The notes: a model not told the origin generated them from the sequence alone. Counted from the first letter of the stretch, positions 1-9,684 are shown. The stretch is 64,000 nt of DNA from Paracoccus gahaiensis (GCF_005048225.1 NZ_SUNI01000009.1:83928-147927), one strand, 5' to 3'. Translations and numbers: made by a program.

Positions 1-1381
1 TCAGCTCGTTGTTCAGCAGGAAGCCGGCGGCCATCACCCGCGATCCGAAGCCGTTCTCGATGGTCGTGGTCATCGACAGAGCGTTGCCCTCCGCATCCAC
101 GATCGAGATATGCGAGGTCGAGGGCAGTTCCAGCGCCGAATCCTGGCCCCAGAGACGGGCATGGCTCCAGCCCGGGCTGCCGGCGCTGACCTTGGGCAGG
201 CTGTCGTCGCCCTGCAGCAATTGGCCGCGTTCCTCCAGATAGGCCGGATCGATCAGCCCCTCGGTCGGCATGGCCACGAAATCGCTGTCGGCCATGAAGC
301 GGCCCCGGTCGGCGAAGGCCAGCCGCGAGGCATCCCCGATCAGGCGCCAGGCATCAGCGCTTTCGGCGCCCATCTCGGCCAGGTCGTAGCCGCCCAGCAT
401 GCCCAGGATCTGGCCCACCGTCAGCCCGCCCGACGAGGGCGGGCCCATGCCGCAGACATCGTGGTCGCGATAGTCGACGCAGACAGCGGGGCGTTCGATC
501 ACGCGATAGGCGGACAGATCGGCCAGGGCCAGCAGGCCCGGATTGTCCTCGGCCCCGCGCACGGCGGCGGTGATCTGTTCGGCCACCGGGCCGGTATAGA
601 AGCCGTCCGCCCCCTCGCGCGCCAGCAGGCGCAAGGTCTCGGCATAGGCGGGGTTGGTCAGCAGGCTGCCCTCGGCCACGGGCTGGCTGTCGGGAAAGAA
701 ATAGGCGGCGGTGGCGGGATAGCGCGACAGGGCGTCGCCCTCGCCCGCGACCAACGCGGCCAGGCGGGGCGAGACGGTGAAGCCGTCCCGGGCCAGCGCG
801 ATGGCGTCGTCGAAGAGGCCGGACCAGTTCGCCTGGCCCCAGTTGCGATGCGCGACCTCCATCAGGCGCGGCGTGCCGGGCGTGCCGACCGAGCGGCCGC
901 CGATCACGGCCTCCATGAAGGCCAGCGGTTCGCCCTCCTCGTCCTGGAACAGCGTGGGGGTGGCGGCCATGGGGGCGGTCTCGCGCCCGTCCAGCGTGGT
1001 CACCTCGCCGGTCTCGGCATGGTACCAGACGAGGAAGGCGCCACCGCCCAGGCCCGAGCTTTGCGGCTCGACCAGGCCCAGCACCGCCTGCACGGCGACC
1101 ATCGCGTCGGCGGCGCTGCCGCCCTGTTCCAGCACGCGGGCGCCGGCCTGCACGGCCAGCGGGTGGGCGGCGGTGACCATCCAGTCGGCCGCGGTGACCG
1201 GGCGCCCCTCGGCCTTGGTGGCCAGGGCGTCGCGGGCGGGCGCGTCCAGATCGCCGAAGACATCGGTGGCGATCGCCTCGCCCGAGGCGCCCTCGGGCGC
1301 CACCGCATCGGCCGCCTGCTGCGCCCCCGCCATCGCCGCGCTGCCCAGCAGCAGTGCCAAGGCCCATCCTGTCCGCGTCAT
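1..1381 (-). CDS. ggt: Gamma-glutamyltransferase, 3' end cut by window edge
   Basis: Gamma-glutamyltransferases are periplasmic or secreted Ntn-hydrolases that cleave gamma-glutamyl bonds such as that of glutathione and self-process into two subunits. The frame opens with ATG at 1381 and a hydrophobic signal peptide (MTRTGWALALLLGSAAMAGA), then runs open off the left edge. Family landmarks are the large-subunit segment GGSAADAMVAVQAVLGLVEP, the motif SSGLGGGAFLVWYHAETGEV, GPPSSGG, and the processing site ending in PSTSHISIVD. By family precedent the T of TSH is the new N-terminus and nucleophile. About the last quarter of the small subunit lies outside the window. It follows ccmG by 76 bp on the same strand and may be transcribed with it. 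Identity is secure; substrate preference is not. Confidence 0.93.
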   Translation of the reverse strand, partial: MTRTGWALALLLGSAAMAGAQQAADAVAPEGASGEAIATDVFGDLDAPARDALATKAEGRPVTAADWMVTAAHPLAVQAGARVLEQGGSAADAMVAVQAVLGLVEPQSSGLGGGAFLVWYHAETGEVTTLDGRETAPMAATPTLFQDEEGEPLAFMEAVIGGRSVGTPGTPRLMEVAHRNWGQANWSGLFDDAIALARDGFTVSPRLAALVAGEGDALSRYPATAAYFFPDSQPVAEGSLLTNPAYAETLRLLAREGADGFYTGPVAEQITAAVRGAEDNPGLLALADLSAYRVIERPAVCVDYRDHDVCGMGPPSSGGLTVGQILGMLGGYDLAEMGAESADAWRLIGDASRLAFADRGRFMADSDFVAMPTEGLIDPAYLEERGQLLQGDDSLPKVSAGSPGWSHARLWGQDSALELPSTSHISIVDAEGNALSMTTTIENGFGSRVMAAGFLLNNEL

Positions 1382-1457
1382 CGCCGTCCCTCCATGTCCC
1401 GGAATGATGGGGTCAGCATGACGCCGGATGGGCGGGGGCGCAACCGTCCCGGGTGGT

Positions 1458-2000
1458 TCAGTCCTCGGCGGCCAGGGCGCGCTCGAGTTCGGGCAGGAAG
1501 CGTTGGGTGAAATCCTCGCGGATCAGGGGGCCCGCGAAGCGGTAGAGGATCTGCCCCTCGCCATCGACGATGAAGGTCTCGGGCGGGGCGGTGACGCCCC
1601 AGTCGATGGCGCCGCGCCCGCGCGGATCGGTGGCGATGGCCGCGAAGGGGTCGCCATCCTCGGTGAGGAAGGACAGCGCGTTGGCCTCGGGGTCCTTCAG
1701 GTCGATCCCGTAGACCGGCAGGCGGGTCGAGAGGTCCGTCAGGGTCGGGTGTTCGGCGCGGCAGGGCGGGCACCAGCTGGCCCAGAAATTGACCAGCTTG
1801 ACGCCGGGCTCGCGCAGCATCTCGTCGGTCAGCTGCACCTTGCCGGGCAGCGTCGTCTGGGGCACCGCCGGCGCCTGCCGCCCGATCATGGCCGAGGGCA
1901 GGTTGCCCGGATCCTCGCGGTTCATGCCCCAGAGGAAGGTGGCGGCCAGCGCGGCGAAGACCACCGGCGGCAGGATCATCAGGACGGGAACCCTAGCCAT
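1458..2000 (-). CDS. ccmG: Cytochrome c biogenesis thioredoxin CcmG/DsbE
   Basis: A membrane-anchored periplasmic thioredoxin of 180 residues that keeps apocytochrome c haem-binding cysteines reduced during System I maturation. An N-terminal membrane anchor (about residues 5-25) is followed by a thioredoxin fold with active site WASWCPPCRAEHP. Downstream is the family segment GAIDWGVTAPPETFIVDGEG, with the cis-proline region TAPPETF. It is the last gene of a tight minus-strand ccmABCDG run, and its ATG lies inside the end of ccmD (8-bp overlap), which suggests translational coupling. Length is normal for the family. Confidence 0.96.
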   Translation of the reverse strand: MARVPVLMILPPVVFAALAATFLWGMNREDPGNLPSAMIGRQAPAVPQTTLPGKVQLTDEMLREPGVKLVNFWASWCPPCRAEHPTLTDLSTRLPVYGIDLKDPEANALSFLTEDGDPFAAIATDPRGRGAIDWGVTAPPETFIVDGEGQILYRFAGPLIREDFTQRFLPELERALAAED

Positions 2001-2136
2001 TGCGCTCGTGCTCCTGCAGGGCGCGGCGGGCGCGGGCGTTGGCCGCGACGGTGTGCCAGACCAGTCCGGCGATCAGCACAAGGCTGACCCCATAGGCGGC
2101 CAGCACGGTGCCGGCGTAATCTCCCAGCTGCATCAT
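1993..2136 (-). CDS. ccmD: Haem exporter protein D, CcmD
   Basis: A 47-residue single-span membrane protein (MMQLGDYAGTVLAAYGVSLV at the start) with one transmembrane helix around residues 8-28 and a basic, Arg-rich cytoplasmic tail ending QEHERNG. CcmD helps release holo-CcmE from the CcmABC haem-export complex. The ATG overlaps the ccmC stop as ATGA, and the end overlaps ccmG by 8 bp. Size, topology and position between ccmC and ccmG all fit the family, which is otherwise poorly conserved in sequence. The second ATG (2133) is an alternative start. Confidence 0.9.
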   Translation of the reverse strand: MMQLGDYAGTVLAAYGVSLVLIAGLVWHTVAANARARRALQEHERNG

Positions 2137-2858
2137 GCGCGCATCTCTCGGGCTTGCAGGGCGGCCAGACGGCGCCTGCGGATTTCGGTTCGGGTGCGGA
2201 TCAGCAGGAGTGCCAGGAACAGCAGGAAGAAGCCCAGCATCGCCAGATAGAGCGGATAGCGGTAGACCGACGACATCCGCTCGCCCGACTGCACCGACAG
2301 GCTGGCGCCCTGATGCAGGCCCTGGTTCCAGAACAGGACGGCGTAGCGCGACAGAAGCGCGAAGACCGAGCCCACGAGGCACAGCACGCCCGTCAGGTCG
2401 GCGGCGCTGTCGGGATCCTCGACCGCCGCCCAGAGCGCGATATAGCCCACGTAGAACAGGAACAGGATCAGGAACGAGGTCAGGCGCGGGTCCCATTCCC
2501 ACCAGGTGCCCCACATGGGCTGGCCCCAGATCGCGCCGGTGGCCAGCGCGATCAGCGTCATGATCGCGCCGATGGGAGCGGCGGCCTTGGCGGCCAGCGC
2601 GCTGACATGATGGCGGCGAATGATCCAGATCAGCGAGGCGACCAGCATCATCACCCAGATGTTGATGGCCATCATCGCGGCGGGCACGTGCAGGAAGACG
2701 ATCTTGACGGTCGAGCCCTGCCGGAAATCCTCGGGCGTCAGAAAGCCCCAGAACACGCCGCCCACACTGCAAAGGACCGCGCTGCCGACCAGCCAGGGCA
2801 GAAGCCCCTCGGTCGTGCGCATGAACTTGGTCGGATTTGCGTATTCCCAGATCGACAT
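2133..2858 (-). CDS. ccmC: Haem exporter protein C, CcmC
   Basis: Six-helix inner-membrane protein of 241 residues from the haem-handling family; it presents haem to the chaperone CcmE. The tryptophan-rich WWD-type segment is visible as WGQPMWGTWWEWDPRLTSF. Predicted haem-ligand histidines lie in periplasmic loops (for example FLHVPAAMMAINIW). It sits 52 bp after ccmB and overlaps ccmD as ATGA. Full length for the family, with nothing unusual. Confidence 0.96.
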   Translation of the reverse strand: MSIWEYANPTKFMRTTEGLLPWLVGSAVLCSVGGVFWGFLTPEDFRQGSTVKIVFLHVPAAMMAINIWVMMLVASLIWIIRRHHVSALAAKAAAPIGAIMTLIALATGAIWGQPMWGTWWEWDPRLTSFLILFLFYVGYIALWAAVEDPDSAADLTGVLCLVGSVFALLSRYAVLFWNQGLHQGASLSVQSGERMSSVYRYPLYLAMLGFFLLFLALLLIRTRTEIRRRRLAALQAREMRA

Positions 2859-2910
2859 GCTGTCCTCTATCCCTGAATCCCCGCGCCCCTCAAGGGGCAG
2901 AGCGCCGCAT

Positions 2911-3567
2911 TCACCGCAGATTGACCCGAAGCGCCGCCGCCGCCGCGAAGGGGATCAGCGCCAGCACCCCCAGGGTGATGCCTGCAAGGAACATCAGCGG
3001 CGTGGCGGTGGCCATGCCCTCGGCCCCGCGGCGGGTGATCTCGGCCCCGAAGATCAGCGTCGGGATGTAGAGCGGCAGGACCAGCAGCGACAGCAGCAGC
3101 CCGCCGCGCCGCAGCCCCACGGTGATCGCCGCGCCGAAGGCCCCCAGCATCGACAGCGCGGGCGTGCCGAGCGCCAGCGAGGCCACCAGCCAAGGCATCG
3201 CCTGCACGGGCAGCTGCAGCAGGATGCCGAACAGGGGCGCCGAGACGACCAGCGGCAGGCCGGTGGTGATCCAATGGGCCAGCGCCTTGATCGCCACCGC
3301 CGCCTCCAGCGGCAGGGGGGCGGTGGCCAAGAGGTCCAGGCTGCCATCCTCGTGGTCCAGCGCGAAGATGCGGTCCAGGGACAGAAGGCAGGCCAGCAGC
3401 GCGCCGACCCAGAGGATGCCGGGCGCCACGGGGGCCAGCGTGGCGCGGTCGGGACCCACGCCGAAGGGCACCAGGGCCGAGAGGATCAGGAAGAAGGCCA
3501 CGCCCAGTCCGAAGCCGCCCCCGGCCCGCGTGGCCAGACGCAGGTCGCGGATCAAGAGCGCGATCAC
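2911..3567 (-). CDS. ccmB: Haem exporter protein B, CcmB
   Basis: Membrane subunit of the CcmAB ABC transporter, 218 residues with about six hydrophobic helices. CcmAB drives release of holo-CcmE from CcmC. I chose the GTG at 3567 because it overlaps the ccmA stop as GTGA and starts [17 protein letters not shown], the usual cytoplasmic N-terminus of CcmB. Recognisable segments are [13 protein letters not shown] and [20 protein letters not shown]. It follows ccmA with coupled translation. Confidence 0.95.
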   Translation of the reverse strand: MIALLIRDLRLATRAGGGFGLGVAFFLILSALVPFGVGPDRATLAPVAPGILWVGALLACLLSLDRIFALDHEDGSLDLLATAPLPLEAAVAIKALAHWITTGLPLVVSAPLFGILLQLPVQAMPWLVASLALGTPALSMLGAFGAAITVGLRRGGLLLSLLVLPLYIPTLIFGAEITRRGAEGMATATPLMFLAGITLGVLALIPFAAAAALRVNLR

Positions 3568-4199
3568 GCGAAGGCCTCGTTGAAGCCCGAGGCGCGGGTG
3601 GCGGGGGCCGATCCGGGCCGGGCGCGGAAGGGGGTCAGGTCCAGCACGCGGGCCTGCGGCAGGCCCAGATCGATATGGGTGGCGATCAGCGCGGCGCCCC
3701 CCTGCCCCAGATGCGCCCCCAGCACCTCGGCAAAGCGCGCGACCGAGGCCGCGTCCAGCGACACGGTGGGCTCGTCCAGCACCCAGAGTGGGCGTCCGGT
3801 GACCAGAAGCCGTGCCAGCCCGAGGCGCCGCTTCTGCCCCGCCGAGAGGGCGGCGGCGGGGCGGTGGGCCAGCGCCGTCAGGTCCATCGCCGCCAGCGCG
3901 GCATCCGTCCCGCCGCCGCCGAAAACCTGCGCCCAGAAGGTCAGGTTCTCGGCCGCCGTCAGGGCGGGCTTCAGCCCGTCGGCATGGGCGGCATAGGCCA
4001 GGCAATCCTCGGGCATTGCGATGCGGCCCGCAACGGGGGCCTGCAATCCGGCCACGGTGCGCAGAAGGGTCGTCTTGCCGACCCCGTTCGGGCCGCGCAG
4101 GATCAGCGCCTGCCCGGCCTCCAGATCGAATGTCACCCCCTCGACCGTCCGCAGACCGCCGCGCGCCACGGCAAGGTCCTGGACGGTCAGCAGGGTCAC
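3564..4199 (-). CDS. ccmA: Haem exporter ATP-binding protein CcmA
   Basis: ABC ATPase of 211 residues that powers the Ccm haem-handling complex at the cytoplasmic membrane. Walker A is GPNGVGKTT, the signature is [14 protein letters not shown] (ccmA-type LSxGQxRR), Walker B is LWVLDEP, and the switch histidine is in ATHIDLGL. The start is GTG at 4199, overlapping the stop of the upstream Mth938 gene as GTGA; the next upstream in-frame starts would run into that gene. First of the ccmABCDG run. Confidence 0.95.
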   Translation of the reverse strand: MTLLTVQDLAVARGGLRTVEGVTFDLEAGQALILRGPNGVGKTTLLRTVAGLQAPVAGRIAMPEDCLAYAAHADGLKPALTAAENLTFWAQVFGGGGTDAALAAMDLTALAHRPAAALSAGQKRRLGLARLLVTGRPLWVLDEPTVSLDAASVARFAEVLGAHLGQGGAALIATHIDLGLPQARVLDLTPFRARPGSAPATRASGFNEAFA

Positions 4200-4552
4200 A
4201 GGGGCAGCAGCGCGCAGGCGACCCGGCGACCCTCGGACAGGGTCACGTTGTAGGTGCGCGCGGCGGTGGCCGAGGCCATCGCCTCGACCCGCAGGCCGAG
4301 CGCATCCAGATGCGCGATCAGATCGCGGGGGGGAATGTCGACGCCCGCACCCATCCCCAGGAACAGCACGTCGACCCGGCCCGCCAGCGCCTCCAGCGGG
4401 GCGATCTGGTCCAGACCGTCCCACGGGGTGACGCGGTCGGCCTCGATCACCACCGCGCTGCGAAAGACCCGGCCCGCGACCCGGAAGAAGCCCGGGCCAT
4501 AGCCTTCGACGGCATGCTGCCCGGTGAACTCGATCGGCGTCAGGGCGGGCAT
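4196..4552 (-). CDS. Mth938-like domain protein
   Basis: A soluble 118-residue protein of the Mth938/DUF498 fold. The family is seen widely, including near sec and ccm genes in alphaproteobacteria; its biochemical role here is unknown. Recognisable pieces are the central [16 protein letters not shown], the following helix [20 protein letters not shown], and the terminal strand ACALLPL. The start at 4552 is set by a TGATG overlap with the secF stop, and the end overlaps ccmA, so it is translationally coupled on both sides. The position between secF and ccmA suggests a membrane-biogenesis role, but that is only context. Confidence 0.85.
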   Translation of the reverse strand: MPALTPIEFTGQHAVEGYGPGFFRVAGRVFRSAVVIEADRVTPWDGLDQIAPLEALAGRVDVLFLGMGAGVDIPPRDLIAHLDALGLRVEAMASATAARTYNVTLSEGRRVACALLPL

Positions 4553-5541
4553 CAGACCTCCTCGGCGCCCTCGAAGGGCGACAGGTTCTTGCGGGCCTTG
4601 GGATCCTTGGGGTCGGGCTTGTCGCGGCGCACGCCCAGCCACAGCACGAAGTTCTTGGCCACGTAGACCGAGGAATAGGTGCCGATGAAGATGCCGAAGG
4701 TGATCGCAAAGACGAAGCCCCGGATGACGTCGCCGCCCAGCACCAAGAGCGCGATCAGCGCCAGAAGCGTGGTGACCGAGGTCATGGTGGTCCGCGACAG
4801 GGTCTCGTTCACGGACAGGTTCATCACCTCGCGCAGGGCGCGGGTCTTGTACTTGATCAGGTTCTCGCGCAGGCGGTCGAAGACCACGACCGTGTCGTTG
4901 ATCGAATACCCCACGATGGTCAGCAGCGCCGCGATGGTGGTCAGATCGAAGCGGATCTGGAACAGCGCGAAGATGCCCATGGTGATCAGCACGTCATGGA
5001 ACAGCGACACGATGGCGCCGACCGCGAACTGCCATTCGAAGCGCAGCCAGATGTAGATCGAGATCGCCACCAGCGAGGCCAGCACCGCGTAGATCGCGGT
5101 CTGCACCAGCTCGCCCGAGACCTTGGGCCCGACCGATTCGACCGAGGGGAAGGTCATCTCGGGATCGACCCCGCGCAGCGCCTCCTCGACCGTGGCGATG
5201 GTCTGGGGGGTCACGGCCTCGGTCCCGTCCTGGGCGCTGATGCGGACCTGCGAGACGTTCTGGTCGGCCGCGAAGCCGGGATCGAAGACCTCGGTGATGG
5301 CCACGTCGCCCAGTTCCAGCCCCGACAGCGCGTCGCGATAGGCCGCGACATCGACGGGCTGGGCCGATTCGGTGCGGATCGTCGTGCCGCCCCGGAAATC
5401 GATGCCGAAGTTCAGCCCGTTGAGGAACAGAACCGCGACCGAGGCGACCATGAGGAAGGCCGAGATGCCGAAGGTCAGGGCCTGCCAGCGGAAGAAGTCA
5501 AAGCTGGTCTGGTCGGGAATCAGTTTCAGACGGAACGCCAT
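4552..5541 (-). CDS. secF: Protein translocase subunit SecF
   Basis: RND-type membrane subunit of 329 residues that works with SecD to use proton motive force in late steps of Sec export. Residues about 30-50 form the first helix, followed by a periplasmic domain beginning [16 protein letters not shown], the family hallmark. The C-terminal half has the five-helix bundle with [31 protein letters not shown] and the [20 protein letters not shown] segment. One base separates it from secD. The C-terminus ends in an acidic tail and overlaps the next gene by one base. Confidence 0.97.
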   Translation of the reverse strand: MAFRLKLIPDQTSFDFFRWQALTFGISAFLMVASVAVLFLNGLNFGIDFRGGTTIRTESAQPVDVAAYRDALSGLELGDVAITEVFDPGFAADQNVSQVRISAQDGTEAVTPQTIATVEEALRGVDPEMTFPSVESVGPKVSGELVQTAIYAVLASLVAISIYIWLRFEWQFAVGAIVSLFHDVLITMGIFALFQIRFDLTTIAALLTIVGYSINDTVVVFDRLRENLIKYKTRALREVMNLSVNETLSRTTMTSVTTLLALIALLVLGGDVIRGFVFAITFGIFIGTYSSVYVAKNFVLWLGVRRDKPDPKDPKARKNLSPFEGAEEV

Positions 5542-5542
5542 C

Positions 5543-7207
5543 TCACACCTCGATCTGCTTGGGGCGCGCGCGCTCGAACCACATGATGGTGATCAGGCGC
5601 GTCACGAACAGCGCCGTGAAGACCGAGGTCACGATCCCGATGGTCAGGGTCACGGCGAACCCCTTGACCGGCCCCGAGCCCAGCACGAAGAGGATGGCCG
5701 CCACGATCAGCGTCGTGATGTTGGCGTCCACGATGGCCGACATGGCCTTCTCGTAGCCCAGCTCGATCGCGCGGGCCGGGCCGCGCGCGGTCCGCAATTC
5801 CTCGCGGATGCGTTCGAAGACCAGCACGTTGGCATCGACCGCCATGCCGATGGTCAGCACGATGCCGGCGATGCCCGGCAGCGTCAGCGTGGCCCCGATC
5901 AGCGACAGGACCGCAAACAGCAGCACCATGTTGAAGGTCAGCGCGACCGCCGCGAAGACGCCGAAGCGGCCATAGGACAGGATCATCAGCATCACGACGG
6001 CGACGAAGCCCACGGCCGCCGCGACCTTGCCCGCATCCACGCTGTCCTGCCCCAGTTCGGGGCCGACGGTGCGTTCCTCGAGGAAGGTCATCTCGGCCGG
6101 CAGGGCGCCGGCGCGCAGCAGCACCGACAGCTGGTTGGCCTGATCGAAGTTCATCGAGCCCGAGATCTGCCCCGAGCCGGTGGTGATGGCCGAGCGGATC
6201 ACCGGGGCCGAGATCACCTCGTCGTCCAGCACGATGGCGAAGGGCTGGCCGATATTTTGCGAGGTATAGCTGCCGAAAGCCCGGGCGCCGGACGGGTTGA
6301 AGCGGAAGTTGACCGAGGGCTGGCCGTTCTCGTCGCTGCCGGGCATGGCATCGACCAGATCCTCGCCGCTGACGACCGGAGTGTCTTCCAGGATGTAATA
6401 GACCCCCTCCTGATCGATCGAGGGCGCGATGAACTGCCCCAGGCCGGGCTCTGCCTCGGCGTCGCCGGTGGTGCCCAGGACCGGGTTGAAGGTCAGCTGG
6501 GCGGTGGTGCCGATCAGCTCCTTCAGTTCCGTAGCCGAGCCGATGCCCGGCACCTGGATCAGGATGCGGTCCTCGCCCTGGCGCATGATGGTGGGTTCGC
6601 GGGTGCCGACCTCGTCGACGCGGCGGCGCACGATCTCCAGCGATTGCTGGATGGTGCGGTCGTCGGTGACCGCCTTCTCGGCATCCGACAGCTGGATCGT
6701 CAGGGTCGCCCCCTGCGTGGCGATGGCCAACGACTGCTGGCCCGCCCCGGTCAGGGTGGTGACGGGGTCGGAGAAGCCGCGCGCGATCTCGATGGCGCGG
6801 GGCATCTGGTCGGCATTGCCGATCTCGACCGACAGCACGCCCTCGGGCGCCTCGACGCGGCGAATCGCGCCGACCGTGTCGCGTTCGGCGGCCAGCGCCG
6901 TGCGCAGTTCGGGCCAGAGCGCGTCGACGCGGGTCTTGTAGACCTCCGCCACCTGCACCTCGCCCAAGAGATGGGCGCCGCCGCGCAGGTCGAGCCCCAG
7001 ATTGACCAGATTGGAGGGCATCCACGAGGGCCAGCCGTCGCGCGCCGCCACCAGTTCGGGCGTCTCGACGCCGGTGGCCTCGATCCGGGCCACGGCATCG
7101 TTATGCGCCTCGACGCGGGCGTAGAAGGCGTTGGGCAGCGCGTAGAAGAGGCCCAGAAGGCAGATCCCGAAAATCAGGACGCGCTTCCATCGGTCGATCT
7201 GAAGCAT
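5543..7207 (-). CDS. secD: Protein translocase subunit SecD
   Basis: SecD, 554 residues, the partner of SecF in the export-driving complex. It has an N-terminal helix (about residues 8-28), a large periplasmic domain (LGLDLRGGAHLL and IVRRRVDEVGTREPTIMRQG are diagnostic) and a C-terminal six-helix RND domain with GIAGIVLTIGMAVDANVLVF and ERIREELR. The aspartate in MAVDANV is the conserved residue linked to proton transfer in this family. Gene order yajC-secD-secF on one strand is classical. Confidence 0.97.
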   Translation of the reverse strand: MLQIDRWKRVLIFGICLLGLFYALPNAFYARVEAHNDAVARIEATGVETPELVAARDGWPSWMPSNLVNLGLDLRGGAHLLGEVQVAEVYKTRVDALWPELRTALAAERDTVGAIRRVEAPEGVLSVEIGNADQMPRAIEIARGFSDPVTTLTGAGQQSLAIATQGATLTIQLSDAEKAVTDDRTIQQSLEIVRRRVDEVGTREPTIMRQGEDRILIQVPGIGSATELKELIGTTAQLTFNPVLGTTGDAEAEPGLGQFIAPSIDQEGVYYILEDTPVVSGEDLVDAMPGSDENGQPSVNFRFNPSGARAFGSYTSQNIGQPFAIVLDDEVISAPVIRSAITTGSGQISGSMNFDQANQLSVLLRAGALPAEMTFLEERTVGPELGQDSVDAGKVAAAVGFVAVVMLMILSYGRFGVFAAVALTFNMVLLFAVLSLIGATLTLPGIAGIVLTIGMAVDANVLVFERIREELRTARGPARAIELGYEKAMSAIVDANITTLIVAAILFVLGSGPVKGFAVTLTIGIVTSVFTALFVTRLITIMWFERARPKQIEV

Positions 7208-7223
7208 GTGGGCGAACGCCTTC

Positions 7224-7556
7224 TCAGCTGTTTGCGGCGACCGGTTCGGTCTTGTTGACGACCTGGGCCAGGGTCGAGCGGATGACGCGGACGCGCACGC
7301 CGGTCGCGATCTCGACTTCCAGCTCGTCGTCGCGGACGCTGACGACCTTGCCCAGGATGCCGCCCTGGGTGACGACCTGGTCGCCCTTCTTGACGGCCTC
7401 GACCATGGCGCGATGCTGCTTCACGCGCTTCTGCTGCGGGCGGATCATCAGGAAATACATGATCGCGAAGATCAGGATCAGCGGAATGAACTGCGCCAAG
7501 GCTGCGCCGCCTCCGGCGCCGCCGGCGGCCTGGGCATAAGCGGGGGTCACGAACAT
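7224..7556 (-). CDS. yajC: Preprotein translocase subunit YajC
   Basis: Small accessory membrane protein (110 residues) of the SecDF-YajC complex. A short N-terminal segment precedes one transmembrane helix (about residues 22-42, FIPLILIFAIMYFLMIRPQQ) with the family motif MIRPQQKR at its cytoplasmic edge, then a soluble domain with GDQVVTQGGILGKV. First gene of the yajC-secD-secF-ccm run, so its upstream region should hold the promoter; I could not assign one with confidence. Confidence 0.96.
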   Translation of the reverse strand: MFVTPAYAQAAGGAGGGAALAQFIPLILIFAIMYFLMIRPQQKRVKQHRAMVEAVKKGDQVVTQGGILGKVVSVRDDELEVEIATGVRVRVIRSTLAQVVNKTEPVAANS

Positions 7557-7812
7557 CGAGGGGTCCTTTCGGTCAGGGGCACGGCCAGGGCCGCATCACG
7601 ATTGGCGCGCAACCTAGCTGTGCGGCCCGCCCTTGGCAAGAAAGCCCCCGAGGCCCGGGTCGCAAGACGCGAAACGCCTTCGTGATGGCCGAACGCCCCC
7701 GGCTGACGGTCCCGTGTGGGCGGTTCCCTCGGGCCGGGCGGGCCCGGTGGACTTGGGCCGGGCACTGTGGCACTCGAAGGGGGCCCAATGCCGCAACCCG
7801 AAGGGACCCGCC

Positions 7813-8619
7813 ATGGCCGAGCGACGCGACCCCGCCACCGAACTGACCCGCCTTCTGGACATCATGGCGGCGCTGCGCGACCCCGACACGGGCTGCCCCT
7901 GGGATGTCGAGCAGGACTTCGCCTCGATCGCGCCCTACACGATCGAGGAGGCGCATGAGGTCGAGGACGCGATCCAGCGTCAGGCCTGGGACGAATTGCC
8001 CGGAGAGCTGGGCGACCTGCTGCTGCAGGTGGTCTTTCAGGCGCAGATCGCGCGTGAGGCGGGGATGTTCGACTTTGCCGATTGCGCGGCGGCGATCAGC
8101 GACAAGCTGGTCTTCCGCCACCCCCATGTCTTCGGATCTGAGAACCGCGACAAATCCGCCGAGCAGCAGGTGAAGGACTGGGAGGCGATCAAGGCCGTCG
8201 AGCGCGCCGGCAAGGCCGAACGGGGCACGCTGGACGGCGTGGCCCTGGGCCTGCCCGCGCTGACGCGCGCGCTGAAGCTGCAGAACCGCGCCGCGCGGGT
8301 GGGCTTCGACTGGCCCGGCCCCGGGGACGTGCTGGCCAAGATCACCGAGGAGACCGCCGAGCTGGTCGAGGCGCGCGACAGCCTGGGCCCGGAAGCGATG
8401 GAGGAGGAATTCGGCGATCTGCTGTTCGTGATGGCCAATCTGGGCCGGCATCTGAAGATCGACCCCGAGCAGGCCCTGCGGCGCGCGAATGCCAAGTTCA
8501 CCCGGCGCTTCGGCGCCATCGAGGCGGCATTGGCGGCCGAAGGGCGGCGGCCCGAGGACAGCGACCTGGCCGAGATGGACCGGCTGTGGGATGCGGCCAA
8601 GGCCGCCGAGCGGGCCTAG
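7813..8619 (+). CDS. mazG: Nucleoside triphosphate pyrophosphohydrolase MazG
   Basis: A 268-residue all-alpha NTP pyrophosphatase that hydrolyses (d)NTPs to monophosphates, thought to cleanse non-canonical nucleotides. Two MazG domains are visible: the N-terminal one has CPWDVEQDFASIAPYTIEEA with the metal-binding EExxE pattern (EEAHEVEDA), and the second repeats it as ITEETAELVEARDSLG followed by EEEFGDLLFVMANLGRH. I use the ATG at 7813, giving MAERRDPATELTRLLDIMAA, the usual family start; the frame is open further upstream but without family features. Lone gene, convergent with dusA. Confidence 0.95.
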   Translation: MAERRDPATELTRLLDIMAALRDPDTGCPWDVEQDFASIAPYTIEEAHEVEDAIQRQAWDELPGELGDLLLQVVFQAQIAREAGMFDFADCAAAISDKLVFRHPHVFGSENRDKSAEQQVKDWEAIKAVERAGKAERGTLDGVALGLPALTRALKLQNRAARVGFDWPGPGDVLAKITEETAELVEARDSLGPEAMEEEFGDLLFVMANLGRHLKIDPEQALRRANAKFTRRFGAIEAALAAEGRRPEDSDLAEMDRLWDAAKAAERA

Positions 8620-8629
8620 GCCCCCCTTC

Positions 8630-8651
8630 CCCCGGCCCGATCAGGCCGGGG
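8630..8651. terminator. Bidirectional hairpin between mazG and dusA
   Basis: Perfect 8-bp inverted repeat CCCCGGCC/GGCCGGGG with a 6-base loop between the convergent mazG and dusA genes. It overlaps the dusA stop codon. There is no strong T-run, so termination is plausible but not certain. Confidence 0.5.
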
Positions 8652-9630
8652 CGGGCGCCTCGGCCACCTGCGCCAAAGCGGCGTCATAGACCTCAATGCC
8701 GCCCTTAGAGGCGCCCTCGGACAGGGTGCGCTTCCACATCCGCGCGCCGGGGCGGCCGTGGAAGAGGCCCAGCATGTGGCGGGTCATCTGGTGCAAACGG
8801 CCCCCCTGCGCGAGGTGGTCGATGATCAGCGGGCGCATGGCGCGCGCGACCTGGGTCGGATCCTCGAAGGGGGGGGCGTCGTCCCAGAGGCGGTCGGCAT
8901 CGCCGAGGATCGTCCAGGGCTCGTGATAGGCGGCGCGGCCCACCATCACCCCGTCCATGACCTCCAGATGCGCCCGCGCCTCGTCCAGGCTGGCGATGCC
9001 GCCATTTATCGACAGATGCAGGTCAGGGAACTGCGTCTTCATCCGCCGGACCAGCGGATAGTCCAGCGGCGGGATCTGGCGGTTCTCGCGCGGGCTGAGA
9101 CCCTTGAGCCAGGCCTTGCGGGCATGGATCGTCAGGCGGCGGATGCCGGCCCGCTGCATCGCGTCCAGAAAGGTGGGCAGCGCCGTTTCGGGGTCCTGGT
9201 CGTCGACGCCGATGCGACATTTCACCGTGACCTCGACCGGGCTGACAGCCTGCATGGCCGCCACGCAATCGGCCACGCGCTCGGGCATGGTCATCAGGAC
9301 CGCCCCGAAGGCGCCCGATTGCACGCGGTCACTGGGGCAACCGCAGTTCAGGTTGATCTCGGCATAGCCCCAATCGGCCGCGATGCGGGTGGCCGCGCGC
9401 AGTTCGGCCGGGTCCGAGCCGCCCAATTGCAGCGCCAGCGGCTGCTCGGCGGCGTCATGGTCCAGAAGCCGGGCCCGGTCGCCATGCAGGATCGCGGGGG
9501 CGGTGACCATTTCCGTATACAGCAACGCGCGGCGCGACATCAGCCGGTGGAAGCGTCGGCAGTTGCGGTCGGTCCAGTCCATCATCGGCGCGACGGAAAG
9601 ACGCGCGGCGCGGGGGGTCGGGTCGGTCAT
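8641..9630 (-). CDS. dusA: tRNA-dihydrouridine(20/20a) synthase DusA
   Basis: FMN enzyme of 329 residues that reduces uridines 20/20a in tRNA D-loops using NADPH. Family signs: VAPMMDWTDRNCRRFHRLMS at the N-terminus, the catalytic region INLNCGCPSDRVQSGAFGA with the active-site cysteine in GCPS, VKCRIGVDDQDPE, IHARKAWLKGLSPRENRQIP (DusA-type), and INGGIASLDEA/MVGRAAY for FMN phosphate binding. The ATG at 9630 (MTDPTPRAARLSVAPM) is preferred; an in-frame start further upstream would run through the tRNA-Val gene. Confidence 0.95.
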   Translation of the reverse strand: MTDPTPRAARLSVAPMMDWTDRNCRRFHRLMSRRALLYTEMVTAPAILHGDRARLLDHDAAEQPLALQLGGSDPAELRAATRIAADWGYAEINLNCGCPSDRVQSGAFGAVLMTMPERVADCVAAMQAVSPVEVTVKCRIGVDDQDPETALPTFLDAMQRAGIRRLTIHARKAWLKGLSPRENRQIPPLDYPLVRRMKTQFPDLHLSINGGIASLDEARAHLEVMDGVMVGRAAYHEPWTILGDADRLWDDAPPFEDPTQVARAMRPLIIDHLAQGGRLHQMTRHMLGLFHGRPGARMWKRTLSEGASKGGIEVYDAALAQVAEAPAPA

Positions 9631-9684
9631 GGGAATGGTACGGGCCTGCTGGGCAACGGGGATCCCCCGCAGCCGGAAAGGGGA

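Noticed and set aside
110..1510. 466-codon plus-strand ORF opposite ggt
   Set aside because: Shadow of the ggt frame, which has clear catalytic motifs.
7557..7812. yajC-mazG divergent region, searched for a riboswitch or small RNA
   Set aside because: GC-rich with short dyads only; nothing that I can tie to a known RNA element.
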